A stretch of 37,618 nucleotides of DNA, from assembly GCA_012031565.1 (NCBI GenBank), contig JAAUUM010000014.1, positions 1 through 37,618 on the forward strand, read 5' to 3'. Below the pieces are notes generated by a model. The model had not been told where the DNA came from and made no database searches. It worked only from the letters and a program-made list of their open reading frames with translations. Source of the stretch: Synechococcaceae cyanobacterium SM2_3_2. GTDB lineage: Bacteria > Cyanobacteriota > Cyanobacteriia > Thermostichales > Thermostichaceae. Positions 25,385 through 34,480 of this stretch are shown one piece after another. Within the stretch, counting starts at the first letter, position 1. Each line of letters begins with the position of its first letter. Position numbers and translations under genes: made by a program.

Positions 25385-25868
25385 GCCGCTGAGCGGGGTG
25401 AAGCTAAGGCGAGACAGGTTTGGTTCAGCTTTTGGAACTCACAACTCAAGGCCCAGCCTTTAGCCCCAAACAGCCTTAGTAGGCTAGTTGTAACGTCACA
25501 TGAAGCCTTGATGGAGTGGCCCATAGGCAAGCAAAGAACCGTAAATTGACTCTAACCTCTATCGGAGTGGTAGCCCTCTGGGGTTGCCGCTTTTTGTTTT
25601 GGCACACGTTTTGCCAGACACTTTGCCGGATAAGGTGGGTATGAGCGAAATTGGGGGCACAGAGATCATACGGTTGAACGAGATCTAGATTAGATGCTTA
25701 GGACAGGCAGGTATTGGGGTAATTCGCTATGCTGATCGAGATCTAAAACTTAGATTATCTAAAACTTAGATTATCTAGAACTTAGATTATCTAGAACTTA
25801 GACCGAGTTAGCCGGGATCCCACGGATCTTCAGCTATATCTGCCCCGACTCCTGAGGATTTTCGCTCA
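25385..25868. other. Long intergenic region with tandem palindromic repeats
   Basis: No gene is seen. The first half is mixed; a short hairpin TGGCA-N7-TGCCA lies at 25600-25616. The second half becomes AT-rich around ATCTAGATTAGAT near 25683-25695 and then holds the 16-bp repeat array described separately. It is the probable promoter region of the exported-protein pair that follows. Confidence 0.6.
25741..25802 (+). promoter_or_regulatory. Four 16-bp tandem repeats with ATCTA-N5-TAGAT dyads
   Basis: Units start at 25741, 25757, 25773 and 25789, each close to ATCTARAACTTAGATT (R is A in units 1 and 2, G in 3 and 4), the last one diverging after CTTAGA. Each unit holds an inverted repeat ATCTA-N5-TAGAT, so the array is a row of potential dimer sites spaced about one and a half helical turns. 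A related ATCTAGATTAGAT lies 50 bases before. The array ends about 65 bases upstream of the ATG at 25869, a promoter-like distance. Confidence 0.6.
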
Positions 25869-27959
25869 ATGAGCGCAGGTTTTTCCGCCAAACTAGCCCA
25901 TCTCACAGGGATCCTGCTGGGGGCATTATTGCTGTCCAGTTCTAGGGCTGTGGCACAAGAGTCTGGCTCAGCGCCCATGCTGGAACCCAGTAATTTGTTG
26001 CCTGCTCCCGGCACAGAGGATCCCGTTTTCACTGATTTAGAGCCTGCGCTGGCAGCACCCCAGACAGATCAATCTCAGGAGTTTCAATCTCAGGAGTTTC
26101 AATCTCAGGAGTTTCAATCTTCAGAGAGGCAATCTCAAGAATCAGAGGATAGCCGCCTCCAATCGCTGCAACGGATCCCGCTGGATTCTTCGGCAGATCG
26201 CATCGATCGGGTGCCCGCCCCTGAGCAGCAACTGGTGGTGGTGGGCCTGCTAGAGGAGCAGGTGGTGGCATTGATCGATGTGGAGAACGGGGATCCCGTG
26301 TGGCGTACCCCCGTCGGCTTTGGCCCCAGCGTCGTCCGGGTGGATCCGGTTCGGTTGCGGGTCTATGTGTCTGGGCCTGATGCCCCTGGCATCATCGCTC
26401 TTGACCTGAGTACGGGAGCCTTACAACAGGCGTATGGTTTACCGGGCGGAGCTTTGGACTTGGAGCTGGATCTGGACAGTGGCAGGCTGTTTGCCCCCTT
26501 GCCTCGGTCTGGCAGTGTGGCGGTGATCACGCCTGGGCAAGATGAAGCCCGTGAGCTGCCCATGCCTAGCGCCCCGCTATCGTTGGTTTTTGACCCACAG
26601 CGACAGCACCTCATCGTCGGTCTCGGCAGCGAGGATCCCCTTAGTCTGTTGGTGGTCAATCCTGAAAATGGAGAGCTATTGGCCCGGTGGCGGGGGGGAC
26701 GACTGCCCGAAATGCTGGCCCTAGATGTCGAGCGGCAGCAGTTGGTGGCCCTCAACTCCGGTAGCCAAGACCTCTCGGTGGTGGATCTGAACAGTAACGG
26801 TCAAGGGGTGGAATCGATTGGGCTGGATTGGCGACCGACTCGCCTCGTCATTGTGGGATCCCGGGCCTATGTCACCGCCCGGGATAGCAATCGCTTGCAG
26901 GTGGTGGATCTGGATAATCTGCGTTTAGAGACCACCTATGGCCTGGGATCCCAACCCACAGGGATCCTCAGCTTTCCCTCCCCGGAGGGGGCAGGTTTGT
27001 TGCTCGTAGAAGCCGGGATCCCTCAATTGCACTGGATTGAGTTACCCGCCCCTGTTGCTGTGACGATGGCCAGCGCCGAAAATGACGTTCAGATCGGAGC
27101 CATTACCGGGCGGATTCGAGATGTCGCAGGGCAAGAGGCGACGGCAGGCACCCTGACCATTGCCCCCACCGGATCCTTTAGTGGCCGTCAAGAGCTGATT
27201 GAGCCAGATGGCAGCTTCATGATCAGCGATCTGCCAGCAGGGATCCATCTTTTGGATGTGATGGTGCCCGGTTTCGCCCCCACCACTGTGCAGGTGCAGG
27301 TGCGCGCAGGCTTTGTCTCCACTCAAGATGTGCAACTGCCGCCCGTAGGGGTCAGTCAGGAGGCGAATGGGATCGGCATACTGCCCGATCTACCCACCTA
27401 TTCTGATGAATTGGCTCGGCATCTCAGCACAGCATTGGCTGAGTTAGAACCGGAGCGACAAGTCCTGCTGCTGAGCGGCCCATTGGGGCCAGACGATGTC
27501 TTTGCGGATTTGGCCCCTCTGGTTCAAGATCTGGTGTTACTGGATCGGGACGAACGCTATACCAACGATCTGCAACGGCTTCAGGTGATTGGGGGGGCAC
27601 TGGGGTTGCGGTATGTGATTTTGACACAGTTACAGATCACCCAAGGCTATGACCGTCGGGGCAGTGCTCTGCTCAATACGGCGGTACGATTCCTGGCTCC
27701 TGTGGTGCCGGTGGATATCCCCAACTTTACCCCCAACCAGTTGCGAAGTCGGGGCTTGGTGGTGGTGGTGGATCTGCATACCGATCAGCCCGGTGATCAG
27801 GCCCGCTACTACGAGGCTTATGGCCGCGATGATGTGGGGGGGCAGCCGATGTTTGATGATGCGGCGGCAGGACTGTTTCGCCTCCAGGTTCGCAACATGA
27901 TCCCGGTGTTTATGGATCAACTGCGTAATGCCAATCCCTTTCAGGATCCCCCGGCCTGA
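25869..27959 (+). CDS. Exported beta-propeller protein with carboxypeptidase-regulatory-like domain
   Basis: A 696-residue secreted or periplasmic protein. A signal peptide ends at SSRAVAQES near residue 28. A Ser/Gln/Glu-rich region includes a repeated QSQEF unit (about residues 67-85). A YVTN/beta-propeller-like domain fills about 115-400 with recurring pairs such as VVALIDVENGDPVWRT and LSVVDLNSNG. A carboxypeptidase-regulatory-like beta-sandwich follows near 408-490 (ITGRIRDVAGQEATAGTLTI, SFMISDLPAGIHLLDVMVPGF). The last 200 residues form an alpha/beta domain that starts GIGILPDLPTYSDELARHLS and contains ALGLRYVILTQLQIT, broadly like CsgG/LpoB-type domains. The next gene has a matching end. 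The function is unknown; an envelope assembly role is a guess. Confidence 0.7.
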   Translation: MSAGFSAKLAHLTGILLGALLLSSSRAVAQESGSAPMLEPSNLLPAPGTEDPVFTDLEPALAAPQTDQSQEFQSQEFQSQEFQSSERQSQESEDSRLQSLQRIPLDSSADRIDRVPAPEQQLVVVGLLEEQVVALIDVENGDPVWRTPVGFGPSVVRVDPVRLRVYVSGPDAPGIIALDLSTGALQQAYGLPGGALDLELDLDSGRLFAPLPRSGSVAVITPGQDEARELPMPSAPLSLVFDPQRQHLIVGLGSEDPLSLLVVNPENGELLARWRGGRLPEMLALDVERQQLVALNSGSQDLSVVDLNSNGQGVESIGLDWRPTRLVIVGSRAYVTARDSNRLQVVDLDNLRLETTYGLGSQPTGILSFPSPEGAGLLLVEAGIPQLHWIELPAPVAVTMASAENDVQIGAITGRIRDVAGQEATAGTLTIAPTGSFSGRQELIEPDGSFMISDLPAGIHLLDVMVPGFAPTTVQVQVRAGFVSTQDVQLPPVGVSQEANGIGILPDLPTYSDELARHLSTALAELEPERQVLLLSGPLGPDDVFADLAPLVQDLVLLDRDERYTNDLQRLQVIGGALGLRYVILTQLQITQGYDRRGSALLNTAVRFLAPVVPVDIPNFTPNQLRSRGLVVVVDLHTDQPGDQARYYEAYGRDDVGGQPMFDDAAAGLFRLQVRNMIPVFMDQLRNANPFQDPPA
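26070..26114 (+). repeat. 15-bp in-frame tandem repeat, three exact copies
   Basis: CAATCTCAGGAGTTT is repeated at 26070, 26085 and 26100 and encodes QSQEF units in the exported beta-propeller protein. A degenerate fourth unit follows. Exact copies indicate recent expansion. Confidence 0.9.
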
Positions 27960-28020
27960 ACTCATATTTACCTTCGGTGCCCTTCTCTTTTTGCCTTTCT
28001 GATTGGGACAAGCAACTGTG

Positions 28021-29241
28021 ATGACTCTGTGGCTATCAACTCAACATCGGATCCCTGTCTTACAAAGCGGGAGACAATCGGTTGCCCAGGAGATTAGCCG
28101 TGACAGTTGGCTGCAATCTCAAATCTTCTTGCTGTTGATGCTGACCAGCAGTGGCATCATCCTGTCAGTTCCCGCCTGGGCTCAGGGTGTCTTGAGGGAT
28201 CCCGCCCCGGATCCTGTGCCTACTGTCTTGGATTTTGGCCAGGATCGACTCTTTCAGCCTCCCACAGGTGCGACTGGTACCCCTGAAGGTGAGGGTGAGC
28301 AGATTGAGACGATGGGATCCCAGGGTCGCCTCATCGGACAGGTCTTTAATGACGTGGGGCAACCCGTGGTAGGGGCGCAGATCCGCATCGGTGAGGCCGA
28401 GGATAACGAAGAAGCCGTCCTCACCTCCCCGATCACCACTGATGAGCGGGGCGGTTTTGAGCTGGTTTATGACGATCCGGGCCGCTGGATGTTGGCGGTC
28501 TGGCATCCCAACTATGAGCTGTTGCAAACAGAGGTGTGGATCCAGCCCGGATTAACCACCCCTGTGGATGTGGTGTTAGAAACCCCATTGATGGTGCAAC
28601 CTCGGACTCGATTAGGGATTTTGGGGGTGGGTGGCATCGACCGCACCCAGATCTTGAGCCAACGATTGGCGGCGGAAACCTTACGCTTGGGTTTGGTTCC
28701 AGCGGTGGAGGAGGTGGTCGCCCTCGATAATCGTCGCCTACAACCGGTGTTGCGGCAGGTCGGATGGCCGATCTATGAACTGTTTGAGTGGGATCGGCGG
28801 CGACCTGAGGCGGTGGCTGAGTTCTTTGACTATCTTGGCCTACAGGCCATCGTGATCACACGGGTGGATATGTTGACTCGTCCTTCCTCCGCCAGCGAGC
28901 TACAACTCCAGTCCCGCAGCCGGATGGAATTGTGGACTTTTGATCAAGGAGCTAACCTCCAGGTGACGGTCTTGGCGGAGGCCAGCCGCTCTCAAACTGA
29001 ATCCAATACCCTGAATGGGGCCGAGGTGAGTCAGCTCCTCCAGGTACAGGTGACGGAGATGGCCCAAGAGGTGCGGGATCGGTGGCAAGGGGAAGGGAAT
29101 AGCAATCCGCTGGCGGGTTATTTCAACCCAGATCAACCGCTTCTGTCGCCTTTACCCTCTCAACTAGACACCACCGTCGAGCTGCAAATTCCCGATGCCC
29201 TGCAACAGGTTCCTGATTTGAGCAGTGACCCTGAGCCTTAG
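28021..29241 (+). CDS. Exported protein with carboxypeptidase-regulatory-like domain, paired with upstream gene
   Basis: 406 residues. A hydrophobic segment IFLLLMLTSSGIILSVPAWAQG at about 35-57 is a signal peptide or anchor after a longish polar N-terminus. A Pro/Asp linker leads to a carboxypeptidase-regulatory-like sandwich near 100-190 (GRLIGQVFNDVGQPVVGAQIRI, GRWMLAVWHPNYELL). A C-terminal alpha/beta domain opens LGILGVGGIDRTQILSQRLAAETLRLG and includes FDYLGLQAIVITRVDML, parallel in order and spacing to the end of the preceding protein (GALGLRYVILTQLQIT). ATG 28021 is preferred over TTG 28003. The gap to the upstream stop is 61 bases, so one operon is likely. The downstream spacer has a perfect palindrome AAACTATAGTTT at 29265-29276. 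Confidence 0.65.
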   Translation: MTLWLSTQHRIPVLQSGRQSVAQEISRDSWLQSQIFLLLMLTSSGIILSVPAWAQGVLRDPAPDPVPTVLDFGQDRLFQPPTGATGTPEGEGEQIETMGSQGRLIGQVFNDVGQPVVGAQIRIGEAEDNEEAVLTSPITTDERGGFELVYDDPGRWMLAVWHPNYELLQTEVWIQPGLTTPVDVVLETPLMVQPRTRLGILGVGGIDRTQILSQRLAAETLRLGLVPAVEEVVALDNRRLQPVLRQVGWPIYELFEWDRRRPEAVAEFFDYLGLQAIVITRVDMLTRPSSASELQLQSRSRMELWTFDQGANLQVTVLAEASRSQTESNTLNGAEVSQLLQVQVTEMAQEVRDRWQGEGNSNPLAGYFNPDQPLLSPLPSQLDTTVELQIPDALQQVPDLSSDPEP

Positions 29242-29482
29242 CCTTCTGGAGCAGATGGCATTTGAAACTATAGTTTTGTGACTATATTTGTAAATATAAT
29301 TTTGAAGACTGATTGAGAGAGAACAGGATAGGACAGTACAAATCGGGATCCCTTGTAAAGAACCCGCCAGTCTGTTCCCCCGTCACACTATGGTGAATAG
29401 GTGAATAAAGGTCATTTTTGCCTTGCGCTTCAGCATTGAGATTGTGACCAGTAGATTGTGACCACCAGGAGAACAGGATCCC

Positions 29483-29980
29483 ATGAGCCAGAGCATATCC
29501 CCGATCACTAATATCCAATCCAATGATGTCCAAGGGTTGGAATACATTGTGCTGGGGGTAGCCACCTGCTATCAGCGGGATGATGAAGGTCGTCTCACCG
29601 AGGTGCAAGTGGCCGAACCTATCCCTGCGGCGGATCTGGATTGTTTGGCCCGCGAGGTACGCTCCACCTCCTACAGCCTGCTCTATGCCACCACCTACGC
29701 TGAAATCATCCACGACGATCAGCCTCATCTGCCCTCAGATATCTTTCCCGCAGGGGCGATCCCTGGCGAAAACTTTATCCGTCGCGTCCAAGCCGCCACC
29801 CGCACCTATCGCAGCAAACCAGAGTTTCGTCATCTGCCCCTGCACGATACTTGCACCCCCGAAGCTGGGGTCTTTAAGCTGAATTATGATCCTGAGCCCC
29901 GCCGCGTCATCAATGCCACCGCTGAGGTTTCAGAGTCTGATAACGTCAAACAGCACGCCCATACCCATAACGTTCTTTAA
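29483..29980 (+). CDS. Conserved-looking protein of unknown function
   Basis: A 165-residue soluble protein without signal peptide or membrane segment. I do not recognise a family. Composition is that of a folded protein (LEYIVLGVATCYQRDDEGRL, LAREVRSTSYSLLYATTYAEII), with a motif-like GAIPGENFIRRVQAATRTYRS and a His-rich end (QHAHTHNVL). Codon use matches the neighbours and a GGATCC lies in its leader, so it belongs to the resident genome. ATG 29483 follows CAGGAGAACAGG. An upstream direct repeat (GATTGTGACCA, twice near 29437-29464) may be regulatory. Confidence 0.65.
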   Translation: MSQSISPITNIQSNDVQGLEYIVLGVATCYQRDDEGRLTEVQVAEPIPAADLDCLAREVRSTSYSLLYATTYAEIIHDDQPHLPSDIFPAGAIPGENFIRRVQAATRTYRSKPEFRHLPLHDTCTPEAGVFKLNYDPEPRRVINATAEVSESDNVKQHAHTHNVL

Positions 29981-30093
29981 CTAAAGCGGCGAAAGCTTCC
30001 CAATACTAGCCATTCAGCCAGGGATCCCGGTGGGACATTGTTCTGCACTTTAGATCACTATAGATAGTGACCTTGGATCCTGGGCTGGGCACC

Positions 30094-32151
30094 ATGCAAA
30101 TCCAATTGAGCTGGGATGATCCGATCACCCTAGAGCCTCAACAAGCCCTGTTGACACCTCCCGTCGGGCTAGGCCGCTGGCTAGAGCAGATCCCGGAACA
30201 GCATGACGGTCAAGCGATGGCCAAATTGTTGGTGATCGGGGACAGTATCTCCCGATTTCATTGCCTGATTGTGGAGCAACAGGGGCAGATCTGGCTGGAG
30301 GATCGCAGTGCCAACGGCACCCTCGTCAACGGCCAAAAGGTGAAGCAAGACCGCATCCGATTACAGGAAGAGGCAGTCATTGGACTGGGATCCCATACCC
30401 TGACGATCCGACTTTTGCCCGATCCGTCCACAGCAACGGTGATCGACGGCTCTACCTTGGCTCCCATTCACCTGGATCCCCTCCCCAAGGGCACCCAAAT
30501 CCTGTCCCAGCTCGGTGGTTTGGATCCCAGATCTTCCACGATTCTTCCTCCTCCCCAGTCTTTAGGCCCCCAGTCTTTGGGCCCACAGCCTTTAGCCCCA
30601 CCACCTCAGGCTCCCCTCCTGAGCAGTTTTCCGCCGCCGCGTCTGTTTGCCCAACAGCAGATCTCTCTGGAGGCGTTATACCAAACAGGACTGCCAGTTC
30701 AAGAGAGCGACTATCTAGCCCTGGGAGGGGGCATCGGCAGCTTTATCTGGGTGGATACTCTGCGGATCTATGGGGTGTCCCAGGATCAAATCCGTGTCCT
30801 CAGCATCAATCAAAAGCCCTATGAGCGCTATGAAAAGCTGTTGACCAATTGCCAGATTCCCCGCTGGAAACGGATTCGCTCAGGTTCCGACTCCACCCCC
30901 GACAACCTATGGGGGTGGCCGGGTTACGCCCTGCGGGACAGTTGGCGGTCGCTCACCCAAGCCAAGCTGAGGGAAGCGGGATCCTTTTTGTGGCAGGTGT
31001 TTAGCGAGCCGCTGTTGGCAGAAACCTATACCCCACGGGCGGGAGATGTGTTTGAGTCGATGGATCGGGAGGTGGCCCGCATCGGCTGGGATCAGATGTT
31101 GATCTATGGCAATATCCGCGCCATCCGCAAGACCACAGACGGGCGCTATGGGGTGGCCTATTCGGCGACGCGACCAGGGCAGCCTCCTGATTACCGCTTT
31201 TGGGTGGCCCGTCATCTCCATCTGGCGATTGGCTATCCGGCCATCAAATTGCTGGATGATTTGCAAGACTTTCGCCAGCGCAGCGGCAATCTGACGGCGG
31301 TGGTGCATGGCTACGAAACCCATGATCATATCTACGACCACCTGGAGCAGCATGGTGGCACCGTGGTGATTCGGGGCTTTGGCATTGTGGCCTCACAGGT
31401 AATGGATCGGCTCAATCGGGCTCGGCAAAAGCATCCCAAAATTGATATCGTTCATCTCACCCGCTCGGCCAAACCGGGCAACCGCTATGGTCTGGCCAAG
31501 CGAAAGGTGAGCAATCACTGGGAGTTTCAGCCCTATAACTGGCCCAAAGCTTGCTGGGGGGGATCCCTGCGGGCCAAGCTGGAGGCGGCATCGCCCCAAA
31601 AACGCAAAGAATTGCTCTCGATCTGGGGCGGCACCACCACCGCCAATCGACAGGCATGGCGAGAGATTGTAGAACGAGGGATCCAGGAGGGCTGGTATTC
31701 CACCATGTTTGGCACCGTGGAACGGGTGGAGTTGGATGAGGTGGGCCGACCGATCACCTTTATTCAGGGCAAGATTGGCAGCAGCCAGCTCAAGGTAACA
31801 GCTGATTTTGTCATCGACTGTACGGGATTAATCTCGGATCCCAACGCTCATCCGCTGCTCAAAGATTTGATCGAACATTACAGTTTGCCCCTCAATTCCT
31901 TGGGACGTTTGGATGTCACCAATGATTTTGAATTGGCCAGGATGCGGAATGATTCAGGCCGAATCTATGTGTCTGGGATCGTCACATTGGGTGGGCCTTA
32001 TGCTGCGGCAGATTCCTTTTTGGGACTGCAATATACCGCCCATCGCTCGGTAGAACATCTGGCGGATGTGGATGCTCCTGGCCTAAAACCGCTCTATGGC
32101 ATTCGGTCTTTGCAACAGTGGCTCAAGTGGGCTACCAATCAGTCTCCTTGA
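30094..32151 (+). CDS. FHA domain fused to FAD/NAD(P)-dependent oxidoreductase
   Basis: A 685-residue cytoplasmic protein in three parts. An FHA phosphothreonine-binding domain covers about residues 20-108, with the conserved GDSISRFHC and DRSANGTLVNG surfaces. A Pro/Gln linker (145-183) has a QSLGPQ duplication. The rest is a two-dinucleotide-fold flavoprotein: GGGIGSFIWVD at 211-221, a second fold TVVIRGFGIVASQVMDRL near 421-438, VIDCTG near 572, and a C-terminal GGPYAAADSFLGLQYTAHRSV that resembles the FAD-closing segment. The oxidoreductase could be a monooxygenase or a reductase-like protein; the substrate is unknown. ATG 30094 is chosen over GTG 30067 since the FHA strand begins there. 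FHA recruitment to phosphorylated partners is known for the domain; its use here is inferred. Confidence 0.8.
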   Translation: MQIQLSWDDPITLEPQQALLTPPVGLGRWLEQIPEQHDGQAMAKLLVIGDSISRFHCLIVEQQGQIWLEDRSANGTLVNGQKVKQDRIRLQEEAVIGLGSHTLTIRLLPDPSTATVIDGSTLAPIHLDPLPKGTQILSQLGGLDPRSSTILPPPQSLGPQSLGPQPLAPPPQAPLLSSFPPPRLFAQQQISLEALYQTGLPVQESDYLALGGGIGSFIWVDTLRIYGVSQDQIRVLSINQKPYERYEKLLTNCQIPRWKRIRSGSDSTPDNLWGWPGYALRDSWRSLTQAKLREAGSFLWQVFSEPLLAETYTPRAGDVFESMDREVARIGWDQMLIYGNIRAIRKTTDGRYGVAYSATRPGQPPDYRFWVARHLHLAIGYPAIKLLDDLQDFRQRSGNLTAVVHGYETHDHIYDHLEQHGGTVVIRGFGIVASQVMDRLNRARQKHPKIDIVHLTRSAKPGNRYGLAKRKVSNHWEFQPYNWPKACWGGSLRAKLEAASPQKRKELLSIWGGTTTANRQAWREIVERGIQEGWYSTMFGTVERVELDEVGRPITFIQGKIGSSQLKVTADFVIDCTGLISDPNAHPLLKDLIEHYSLPLNSLGRLDVTNDFELARMRNDSGRIYVSGIVTLGGPYAAADSFLGLQYTAHRSVEHLADVDAPGLKPLYGIRSLQQWLKWATNQSP

Positions 32152-32224
32152 TCCCGTCTAAAGTCAAGTGTTGATCAAGATGAGTCTGGTGATTGAGATA
32201 TGGTTGTTTTGGAGGTAGTGAAAT

Positions 32225-32674
32225 ATGACCCCTTCGCTATTGGGCCGCTGGCAAACCCGATTATTTCTGTTAGGAACGGTGGGGGTGATCTCTACTCTGC
32301 CTTTTGCTGTGGGCTGGTTGGGAGCAGGGGCTAGCTTTGTGTATTTTTGGGTACTGTTTTACGTCGGCCTGTTGGGATTAGGGTGGGATGTACTCTATGA
32401 CTTTGCTATCCGTTTTTCGTGGGATTATGACTGGCCAGGGATCCTACAGTTAGGGACCGGGGTTTGGGAGGGACTCTTTTTGTCTGTGCTGCTTAGTCAA
32501 GTGGGACTGCCTTTTTTGAATCGGAACGGGTTTATTGGCTGGGATTTTTGGCTGCATTACAGCTGGGTTTGGGTCTGGATTTATCTCAGTTCTTGGGTGG
32601 TGATGCGGCTACTATTTCCCCGCTGGCGACACCGAGGCGGCGAATGGATCCATCGCTGGCCACACCAAAAATAG
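32225..32674 (+). CDS. Small multi-pass membrane protein, unknown function
   Basis: A 149-residue, aromatic-rich protein with about four hydrophobic helices: LFLLGTVGVISTLPFAVGWLG, FVYFWVLFYVGLLGLGW, VWEGLFLSVLLSQVGL and YSWVWVWIYLSSWVVMRLLF, ending in a basic tail. A GGAGG site lies about 9 bases before the ATG. It starts 73 bases after the FHA-oxidoreductase gene and may share its transcript, so the pair could work together at the membrane. I recognise no family. Confidence 0.65.
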   Translation: MTPSLLGRWQTRLFLLGTVGVISTLPFAVGWLGAGASFVYFWVLFYVGLLGLGWDVLYDFAIRFSWDYDWPGILQLGTGVWEGLFLSVLLSQVGLPFLNRNGFIGWDFWLHYSWVWVWIYLSSWVVMRLLFPRWRHRGGEWIHRWPHQK

Positions 32675-32876
32675 GGTGAGACTGACTAAAAAAACTGTAG
32701 GGTCTAACTTTTGGCCCAAATAGATTATATTAACGTTTATCAACCAAATTTTTTGAGGATTTTAAGATAGCAGAATTGAGATTCTTTTCAATGTTAACAA
32801 TGATTTTAGTGATTCCATTATGCCTGCTAAAACTCAGGGATCCCAGTTAGGTCTACATTTTTGCCAAGATCTTTGG

Positions 32877-33950
32877 TTACCGAGACGGTGCTTTGAACTC
32901 TGTATTAAATTGCGTATTAAGTTGCCCACAAGCGGCATCTTTATCCATGCCTCTGGTCTGACGGACAGTGGCGGCGATGTGATGATCTTCTAGCTCCTGT
33001 AAAAACCGTTGTACCATGACTGAATTGGGCCGTTGATAAGTACCCAAACTGATGGGGTTATAAGGGATCAAATTGACATGAGACAGCAAGCCCTGCCGCC
33101 GATAGTGGCGCAGCAAATCTGCCAGCAGTTGGGCATGACGGGGCTGATCGTTGACCCCAGCCAGCAGCGTATATTCAAAACTGATCCGTCGTCCGGTGAT
33201 CTGAACGTACTCGCAGCAGTCAGTCAACAGTTGGTCGAGAGTATAGTGGTGGGCCGATGGGATCAGCTGTTCCCGGAGGGATTGTTCGGGGGCATGGAGA
33301 CTCACCGCCAGCGTCACCTGCAAGTTCTCTTGGGCTAGGGCGGGAATCTGCTTGGGCACCCCCACCGTCGAAACCGTGACATGTCGCTGGCTGATGCCGA
33401 TATCGGTATTGAATGAGCGCACCGACTGCACCACGGGATCCCGATTCAGTAAGGGTTCCCCCATGCCCATATAGACCACATGGCTGACCCGCCGACCCAT
33501 CACCTCCTGGATCGTCAAAACTTGGTCAAGAATCTCATGAGCGGCCAAATTGCGTCGTAACCCCATCTTGCCGGTGGCACAAAAATCGCAGGCCATCGGA
33601 CAGCCAATCTGTGATGACACACAAGCGGTCAGCCGTTCGGAGGTCGGGATCCCCACGGTTTCGATCGTTTGGCCATCCTGAAGCCGCAGCAACAGCTTGG
33701 TGGTTTTGTCGGGGGCAACCGTGGTGTGGGCAATCTCGGAGCGACCGACAGGGATCCCGGCGATCTGCTGCCGCCAGCCCTTGGGCAAGACCGTGATCTC
33801 CTCCAGCGAATGGATCCCTTTGTGATAGATCCAGTCGTGGATCTGCTGACCTCGGTAGGCGGGCTGCTCTTGGGTTGTGGCCCATGTTTTCAAGTCAGCC
33901 AAAGATTGGCCCAGCAGGGGTTGGAGGTCAGGCACAACGGTCGTGGTCAT
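32877..33950 (-). CDS. rlmN: Dual-specificity 23S rRNA/tRNA adenine-C2 methyltransferase
   Basis: A 357-residue radical SAM enzyme that methylates A2503 of 23S rRNA and A37 of tRNAs at C2. The [4Fe-4S] motif CPMACDFC has Cys at 117, 121 and 124. The conserved mechanistic cysteines at 110 (LTACVSSQ) and 341 (DAACGQL) are both present, and [12 protein letters not shown] and SLHAP are family motifs. The end [15 protein letters not shown] is typical. The start MTTTVVP at 33950 is the first ATG. It is transcribed toward the membrane-protein gene; the roughly 200-base spacer at 32675-32876 is AT-rich and shows no gene. Confidence 0.96.
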   Translation of the reverse strand: MTTTVVPDLQPLLGQSLADLKTWATTQEQPAYRGQQIHDWIYHKGIHSLEEITVLPKGWRQQIAGIPVGRSEIAHTTVAPDKTTKLLLRLQDGQTIETVGIPTSERLTACVSSQIGCPMACDFCATGKMGLRRNLAAHEILDQVLTIQEVMGRRVSHVVYMGMGEPLLNRDPVVQSVRSFNTDIGISQRHVTVSTVGVPKQIPALAQENLQVTLAVSLHAPEQSLREQLIPSAHHYTLDQLLTDCCEYVQITGRRISFEYTLLAGVNDQPRHAQLLADLLRHYRRQGLLSHVNLIPYNPISLGTYQRPNSVMVQRFLQELEDHHIAATVRQTRGMDKDAACGQLNTQFNTEFKAPSR

Positions 33951-34480
33951 CGGGGGATTACCGAAAGATAGGGTTTAAAGCCTCCCGCTTTTAGGGAGAC
34001 ATTTACGTTGTAGTGTGTTGAAACCCGAATGCTGTCAGGGAATTGGGCAACGCGGCACACTCTACAACCAGTCTAAGAACTAAGTCCCATAGGGCATACA
34101 GAAACTGTGTCAGCAATGGCTCAACCGCCTGGGGGCATGAACATCGCTGAATTGTTCTGTCGACTGGTCAGACGAAGGGCTGTGGATCAACCGGGAATCA
34201 TAAGACTCGGAGAATCGCCGCAATTCTTGGCGGTTTAGCCAATTAATCATATCGTTTCAGCTTGACATTTGTTAGCTGTCACAAAAGCAACACTTTGTAA
34301 ACCAGTGCTGAAGGCTGAAGACTCAAGCCATCTTATCGCAATATTTCTTCATCGCATTGTTTGCTACCACACTTGACATTCAAGAATGGTAGACAATGGG
34401 TCTGCCTCATCAAGGCGGCTATTCAATCTTTTAGCGTTTTCTTCTATACATTTCAACTCATGTGGGGATAAGGGGCATCC
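33951..34480. other. 530-base intergenic region, possible decayed insertion sequence end
   Basis: No intact gene is seen. A hairpin CTCCC-N7-GGGAG lies at 33982-33998. Bases 34140-34250 read, in one plus-strand frame, AVDQPGIIRLGESPQFLAV and stop, followed by a small CCGC/GCGG hairpin. This is a pattern that reminds me of the 3' ends of IS200/IS605 tnpB genes but is too short to call. The last 120 bases are AT-rich and should hold the promoter of the large toxin-like gene. Confidence 0.3.

Noticed and set aside
25600-25616. TGGCAC-N5-TTGCC resembling a sigma-54 promoter
   Set aside because: Cyanobacteria are not known to carry sigma-54, no gene starts within a sensible distance, and the same bases form a simple TGGCA/TGCCA hairpin.
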